Shown here: positions 6,204-8,572 of the stretch, piece by piece | Layout: every line of letters starts with the position of its first letter | How positions within the stretch are numbered: position 1 is the first letter of the stretch | Origin: an uncultured Actinomyces sp. | GTDB lineage: Bacteria > Actinomycetota > Actinomycetes > Actinomycetales > Actinomycetaceae | Length of the DNA stretch: 8,572 bases | Assembly (NCBI GenBank): GCA_945949035.1 | Contig: CAMFDH010000044.1 | Location: 1-8,572, forward strand | Reading direction: 5' to 3' | The notes under the pieces: model-generated | The model's database searches: none | Told to the model about the DNA's origin: nothing | Seen by the model: the letters and a program-made list of their open reading frames with translations, nothing else | Program-made: the position numbers and the translations under genes

Positions 6204-6407
6204 ATGAAAGCAACACACGCGCCGGTTGAGGCGATACGATCAGACTACCCTGTGAGCGGGGATGCTACCGCCCGCGCACTGGCGAACAGGCCATGGCAGA
6301 GTCGCGTCAATCTATGGGGGAAGGTAGAGATGCACGGTATCCTTACATCCTATGATCCGTTACTTGAAGCGGAGTGCAATTGCTCTAACCCGTACTGTCA
6401 AGTTTGA
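6204..6407 (+). CDS. 67-aa hypothetical protein with Cys-rich tail
   Basis: No family recognised. ATG at 6204 follows AAGGA with an eight-base spacer; the leader AAGGACTAGAACAATG resembles that of the 206-aa gene downstream. The protein ends ECNCSNPYCQV, so three cysteines lie within the last ten residues, which could bind metal or form a disulfide. The middle (RPWQSRVNLWGKVEMHG) looks like a short beta element. The stop codon lies inside the palindrome TGTCAAGTTTGACA. It is flanked upstream by the AACC repeat and downstream by RNA element B. Confidence 0.6.
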   Translation: MKATHAPVEAIRSDYPVSGDATARALANRPWQSRVNLWGKVEMHGILTSYDPLLEAECNCSNPYCQV

Positions 6408-6409
6408 CA
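6396..6409. repeat. Palindrome overlapping the stop of the 67-aa gene
   Basis: TGTCAA-GT-TTGACA has perfect 6-bp arms. TTGACA is a consensus -35, but no matching -10 occurs 16-18 bases downstream, so a promoter is not supported. GTCAAG can also pair with CTTGAC at 6417-6422. It could be an operator or an RNA hairpin. Confidence 0.35.
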
Positions 6410-6429
6410 TTCGCCACTTGACCTTCACC

Positions 6430-6489
6430 GCCTACTATACGTTGCCTAACGGCAAGGGTATACGGCGAGGTTCGATTCCTCGCGTAGGC
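6430..6489 (+). ncRNA. tRNA-like three-way-junction element B (no normal anticodon arm)
   Basis: Acceptor-like stem: GCCTAC (6430-6435) with GTAGGC (6484-6489). T-arm: GCGAGG-TTCGATT-CCTCGC (6465-6483), whose loop is the canonical tRNA T-loop. In place of D and anticodon arms there is one long hairpin: TATAC, G, TTGCC, loop TAAC, GGCAA, GG, GTATA (6436-6462). About 60 nt in all, versus 73 or more for a tRNA, with only two unpaired junction bases. No 7-nt anticodon loop can be drawn, so this is not a working tRNA. It could be a tRNA relic, an integration-site remnant, or a tRNA-mimicking RNA. Confidence 0.5.
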
Positions 6490-6518
6490 ACGACGAACAC
6501 AACCGAAGGATAGGAACA

Positions 6519-7139
6519 ATGACACACTTGGAAACTCGTTACTACGCTAGCGAATCTGACCCGAATGTTCGCTACAAGGTGGACATCTACCACGATACCG
6601 ACGTGGATAGCCCGGTTGAGGAATGGTCGGATATCCGGCTAGGGGTACTCAAGTCCTGCTATGGCTCGACGTACAAATATGACCGTAACACGTTTGAAGG
6701 CGCTGGCACGTATGATCTCATTGCCGAACGCTTCGGTCACTTGCTTATCGATGAACTTGCCGAACTACTCAATCGTTTCATGCGGATCACCGGCCAGCCG
6801 TACCGCTACTATGGCCAGACAACTCACGGTTACTCTCAGAGTGATTGGGTTGATGTCTTGGTCGAAACTGATAACCCGGATATCGTAGACCGCCTGCCCA
6901 GCTACGTCGATGAGTTGTCAATATGGGCCAGGGGTGACGTGTTTGGGGTAACTGTCACGGAACAAGTAAACGATGACAAGTATCGAGATTGGCAAGAGCC
7001 TACCGCGGGTATTTGTGCCTCACTGGGAGGTATCTACGCCGATTCTTACGATGAAGTTGTGACGTACTTCATGGACGGTTACGCCCCGGTGGAGATCGCA
7101 GGTGATATCGCTGACCTGGACAAGTACGAACGTGATTGA
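6519..7139 (+). CDS. 206-aa hypothetical protein, phage-type family
   Basis: ATG at 6519 has AAGGA eight bases upstream. The protein is Asp/Glu- and Tyr-rich, soluble, with no membrane segment. Its N-terminus (YYASESDPNVRYKVDIYHD, then DSPVEEWSDIRLGVL) recalls a family I know from many phages and plasmids with the pattern D-x(3-4)-ESPREWDNLGTMV; the resemblance is from memory and moderate. The C-terminal GGIYADSYDEVVTYFMDGYA fits the same style. Function is unknown in that family. The gene stands alone between RNA element B and the four-hairpin leader, so it may be separately regulated. Confidence 0.75.
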   Translation: MTHLETRYYASESDPNVRYKVDIYHDTDVDSPVEEWSDIRLGVLKSCYGSTYKYDRNTFEGAGTYDLIAERFGHLLIDELAELLNRFMRITGQPYRYYGQTTHGYSQSDWVDVLVETDNPDIVDRLPSYVDELSIWARGDVFGVTVTEQVNDDKYRDWQEPTAGICASLGGIYADSYDEVVTYFMDGYAPVEIAGDIADLDKYERD

Positions 7140-7185
7140 ACCATACCGAATTACACATATCACCAACACGGAATAAGTCGAAACT

Positions 7186-7288
7186 TCACACTGGACGTTC
7201 CTACGGGCCTAGTGTGAGGTCGTCGGATACAACGATAATCCGGCCTGACGAGACTAATCGTTAGTACCTTTCACAGTTGGGAGACTGT
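7186..7288 (+). promoter_or_regulatory. Four-hairpin leader before the 87-aa gene
   Basis: Four dyads follow one another: TCACACT/AGTGTGA (7186-7217, with an added GG/CC); TCGT-CGGAT / ATCCG...ACGA (7220-7251); ACTAA-TCG-TTAGT (7253-7265); and ACAGT-TGGGAG-ACTGT (7273-7288). The SD GGGAG of the next gene lies in the loop of the last hairpin, nine bases before ATG. This could be a structured 5' leader controlling translation, or a separate small RNA. No riboswitch class recognised. Confidence 0.4.
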
Positions 7289-7292
7289 AACC

Positions 7293-7556
7293 ATGTACGA
7301 ACTCACCGCAATTCACGATAGCCACAAGTCATTCTACGGCAAGGCGCACGTGCGGGCCGGTAGTATCCCCGGCTCCAAAGACTTGATTAGCTACCCGACT
7401 AGGGTGGCTAAGATCACCGCTGAGGGTGAGCTAAGAGTCTTTGGATTCTATTCTGCCACGACACTTCGGCACATTAAGGAATTCGCCGCCCAAAACGGCT
7501 TCGGACACATGTCGAAGGACAACCTGCGCAAGTACCTCGTAACGGAAGGGAACTAG
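7293..7556 (+). CDS. 87-aa conserved phage protein of unknown function
   Basis: The sequence pattern SFYGKAHV, then LISYPTRVAKI, then GFYSATTLRHIKEFAAQNGFG matches a short family I recall as widespread in phages and plasmids of Gram-positive bacteria (YGKA...L-x-SY-x-T-x-VA...YS-x-TT-x-RHI-x-EF-x-x-Q-x-G). It may be the family catalogued as DUF8033, though I am not certain of the number. Length is normal for it. Function is unknown. ATG at 7293 has GGGAG nine bases upstream, inside a hairpin loop. Four bases separate it from the next gene, so 7293-8171 looks like one operon. Confidence 0.8.
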   Translation: MYELTAIHDSHKSFYGKAHVRAGSIPGSKDLISYPTRVAKITAEGELRVFGFYSATTLRHIKEFAAQNGFGHMSKDNLRKYLVTEGN

Positions 7557-7560
7557 AGCC

Positions 7561-7773
7561 ATGCGAACAGAGAAGAAGCGCACGCCGGAAGCAAAAGCCG
7601 CTACGGTGCTAGCCCGGCAGCGACGGAAGGCCAAGCACGTCAACGCTAGCAAGCCGCTGGATACCGTGGCCCTCATGGCTGCGCTAGGAGTGAACGCGAC
7701 TAGCCATCGTCGTGTTGCCCCGGCTGGGAGTGCCGAACTCCGCCGACTGAAAGCGAGGTACAACCTTGCTTGA
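7561..7773 (+). CDS. 70-aa strongly basic hypothetical protein
   Basis: About 17 Lys/Arg against 4 acidic residues, concentrated at the N-terminus (KKRTPEAKAATVLARQRRKAK) and the C-terminus (LRRLKARYNLA), suggesting nucleic-acid binding. No specific fold recognised. ATG at 7561 has GAAGGG about ten bases upstream, inside the previous gene's end. Its last codons overlap the start of the membrane microprotein and supply that gene's SD, so the two are coupled. Confidence 0.6.
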   Translation: MRTEKKRTPEAKAATVLARQRRKAKHVNASKPLDTVALMAALGVNATSHRRVAPAGSAELRRLKARYNLA

Positions 7774-7852
7774 CATTCCGATCGGGATCATGCTCATCTT
7801 CCTGGGGCTTATTGCTCTGGGCTTGGCTACTATCTTCCAGAGGTGGGACTGA
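7766..7852 (+). CDS. 28-aa single-pass membrane microprotein (TTG start)
   Basis: TTG at 7766 follows GAGG with a seven-base spacer and overlaps the stop of the basic 70-aa gene by eight bases. After LDIP the protein runs GIMLIFLGLIALGLATIF, a complete hydrophobic helix of about 18-20 residues, ending QRWD. That hydrophobicity in a frame directly linked to an SD is hard to get by chance. The small polar ends mean it probably lies almost wholly in the membrane. Candidate roles are a small regulator of a host membrane protein or a lysis accessory; neither is shown. An internal ATG at 7790 lacks an SD and would truncate the helix. Confidence 0.55.
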   Translation: MLDIPIGIMLIFLGLIALGLATIFQRWD

Positions 7853-7857
7853 GCAAT

Positions 7858-7932
7858 ATGCGCAATCACAATGAGTGGACAATATGCTCAACCAATCGCC
7901 AAAACACTGAACAATCTGCCCAAGGAGGGTAA
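7858..7932 (+). CDS. Possible 24-aa open frame with CAAT repeats
   Basis: ATG at 7858 to TAA at 7932, filling the gap between the microprotein and the 78-aa gene and ending inside the next SD. The upstream GTGGGA is only a weak SD. The product is Asn/Gln/Thr-rich with no recognisable motif. The DNA holds six CAAT units, including CAATATGC twice (7854-7861 and 7881-7888), so it may instead be a repeat-containing spacer. Confidence 0.2.
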   Translation: MRNHNEWTICSTNRQNTEQSAQGG

Positions 7933-7934
7933 CC

Positions 7935-8171
7935 ATGCTGTACTACATTCACACCGAGACGAACGAAGTAATCTCCGAAGACGATCTACGAGACCTGTAC
8001 GATGGATATCTCAATGAGGAGGGCTTGGTCACCATCGCCGGGATCACGTTCGATCCTTCACGGGTACTGGCCGAACTTGACCCTATCGCTTACCGTGTAG
8101 GCTTCCACGACTTTCTAGATGCCGAAGGTTATGATGAAGCAACCGAAGATGAGGTGGAAAGGTACGGCTAG
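7935..8171 (+). CDS. 78-aa acidic conserved phage protein
   Basis: ATG at 7935 follows AAGGAGGG with a five-base spacer, the best SD of the right half. The centre (FDPSRVLAELDPIAYRVGFHDFLD) matches a small phage family I recall with the pattern PS-x-VL-x-E-x-DPIAYR-x-GF-x-D. Function is unknown. About 21 Asp/Glu against four Arg and no Lys make it very acidic. Acidic phage proteins can mimic DNA, but nothing here shows that. It is the last gene of the operon, just before the terminator. Confidence 0.8.
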   Translation: MLYYIHTETNEVISEDDLRDLYDGYLNEEGLVTIAGITFDPSRVLAELDPIAYRVGFHDFLDAEGYDEATEDEVERYG

Positions 8172-8180
8172 CCACCTCGG

Positions 8181-8216
8181 AAAAGCCCCGCTGTCTGAAG
8201 ATGGCGGGGCTTTTTT
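8181..8216 (+). terminator. Strong intrinsic terminator ending the rightward cluster
   Basis: GCCCCGC (8185-8191) pairs with GCGGGGC (8204-8210) around a 12-base loop, followed by TTTTTT (8211-8216). Four A residues precede the stem, so it could also stop leftward transcripts. It starts nine bases after the last stop codon. Confidence 0.9.
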
Positions 8217-8572
8217 CGTGCTCTTTTTCTCTCGGGCTAAAGTTTCTTAACTACTACCCCGCTAAACGCCGCTAACGGCCTAGAATTCCCCCACCCTTAC
8301 CTAGACCCGTTTTCAACATTCTAATCGCTCCTAGGCGAGTCCTATCGCCGAGAACAGGCTATTCCGGTCTAGGGGGTAACCCCCGGTTACGATTCGGCGG
8401 CCAAAATGTGCTTATCTTGACCGGTCTCCGGAACCTCAAACTAAGACTATGCCTTTCCCGCAGTTCCCTATCGACCTAGAACGGCCTGAAACCCTCAGAC
8501 ACACTCACAGACGTTCTGACGGTGTTCGTCGATTCTAGCCCCGCCCCACCAGGCAGGATGACCCGTTTCTAT
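8217..8572. other. Gene-free region with six CTAG sites and dyads
   Basis: No frame with an SD and sensible length is present on either strand. Six CTAG sites occur (8280, 8301, 8331, 8369, 8476, 8535), several within CCTAGA. Dyads include GGGGGTAACCCCC (8372-8384), GACCGGTC (8419-8426) and an ACAC/CAGA-CGT-TCTG/GTGT hairpin (8501-8524). It could be a control region, a replication origin or an arm end. I see no integrase or attachment site. Confidence 0.4.

Noticed and set aside
6404..6438. Promoter from TTGACA to TACTAT
   Set aside because: The spacing is 23 bases, too long for a sigma-70-type promoter; the bases also form part of other dyads.
8449..8538. 29-codon frame in the right non-coding region
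   Set aside because: No SD, Pro/Arg/His-rich, no link to other genes.
8558..8572. ATG with GGCAGG just before the right edge
   Set aside because: Only five codons are visible and the SD is too close to the start; it cannot be judged.

Overview
The window looks like part of a tailed, siphovirus-type bacteriophage or prophage, most likely from an actinobacterium. Three things point there: the head-gene order and protein styles (terminase with an SCNGIGKT Walker A, a portal, a protease with a nested scaffold), a small Cys-rich protein of the type common beside actinophage terminases, and GTG/TTG starts with strong Shine-Dalgarno (SD) sequences. The host genus cannot be fixed from the sequence alone.

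The left part (1-5117) is a leftward head and packaging operon. In transcription order it holds a 46-aa zinc-finger-like protein, terminase small subunit, terminase large subunit (GTG start), portal, a 79-aa unknown, and a capsid maturation protease cut by the left edge. The protease gene carries an in-frame internal start (codon 174) behind a very good SD, which probably makes a separate scaffold protein. Between the 79-aa gene and the protease lie two near-identical extended -10 promoters flanking an intrinsic terminator, which could define a small RNA of about 90 nt.

The middle (5118-5789) is a gene-free divergent control region. It holds dyads (TGAGCTTAGCTCA-type sites, GTGAGGT/ACCTCAC), a duplicated 10-mer, a plausible rightward promoter (TTGCAC-17-TAAACT) and a palindrome-rich leader. 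In a phage of this type this is also where a cos/pac site would be expected, but I cannot identify one.

The right part (5790-8171) is a rightward cluster of small genes, probably early or accessory: 124-, 67-, 206-, 87-, 70-, 28- and 78-aa proteins, mostly unknown but several resembling recurrent phage families. The 28-aa protein is a membrane microprotein with a TTG start. The cluster ends in a strong intrinsic terminator (8181-8216). The last 350 bp show no convincing gene but hold six CTAG sites and several dyads.

The most unusual feature is a pair of compact predicted three-way-junction elements, at 5706-5757 and 6430-6489. Both are framed by the same ACCGCCTA...TAGGCACGAC sequence, and each sits just upstream of a gene. 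The second carries a canonical tRNA T-arm on an acceptor-like stem but lacks a normal anticodon arm. A separate 100-nt leader with four hairpins precedes the 87-aa gene.
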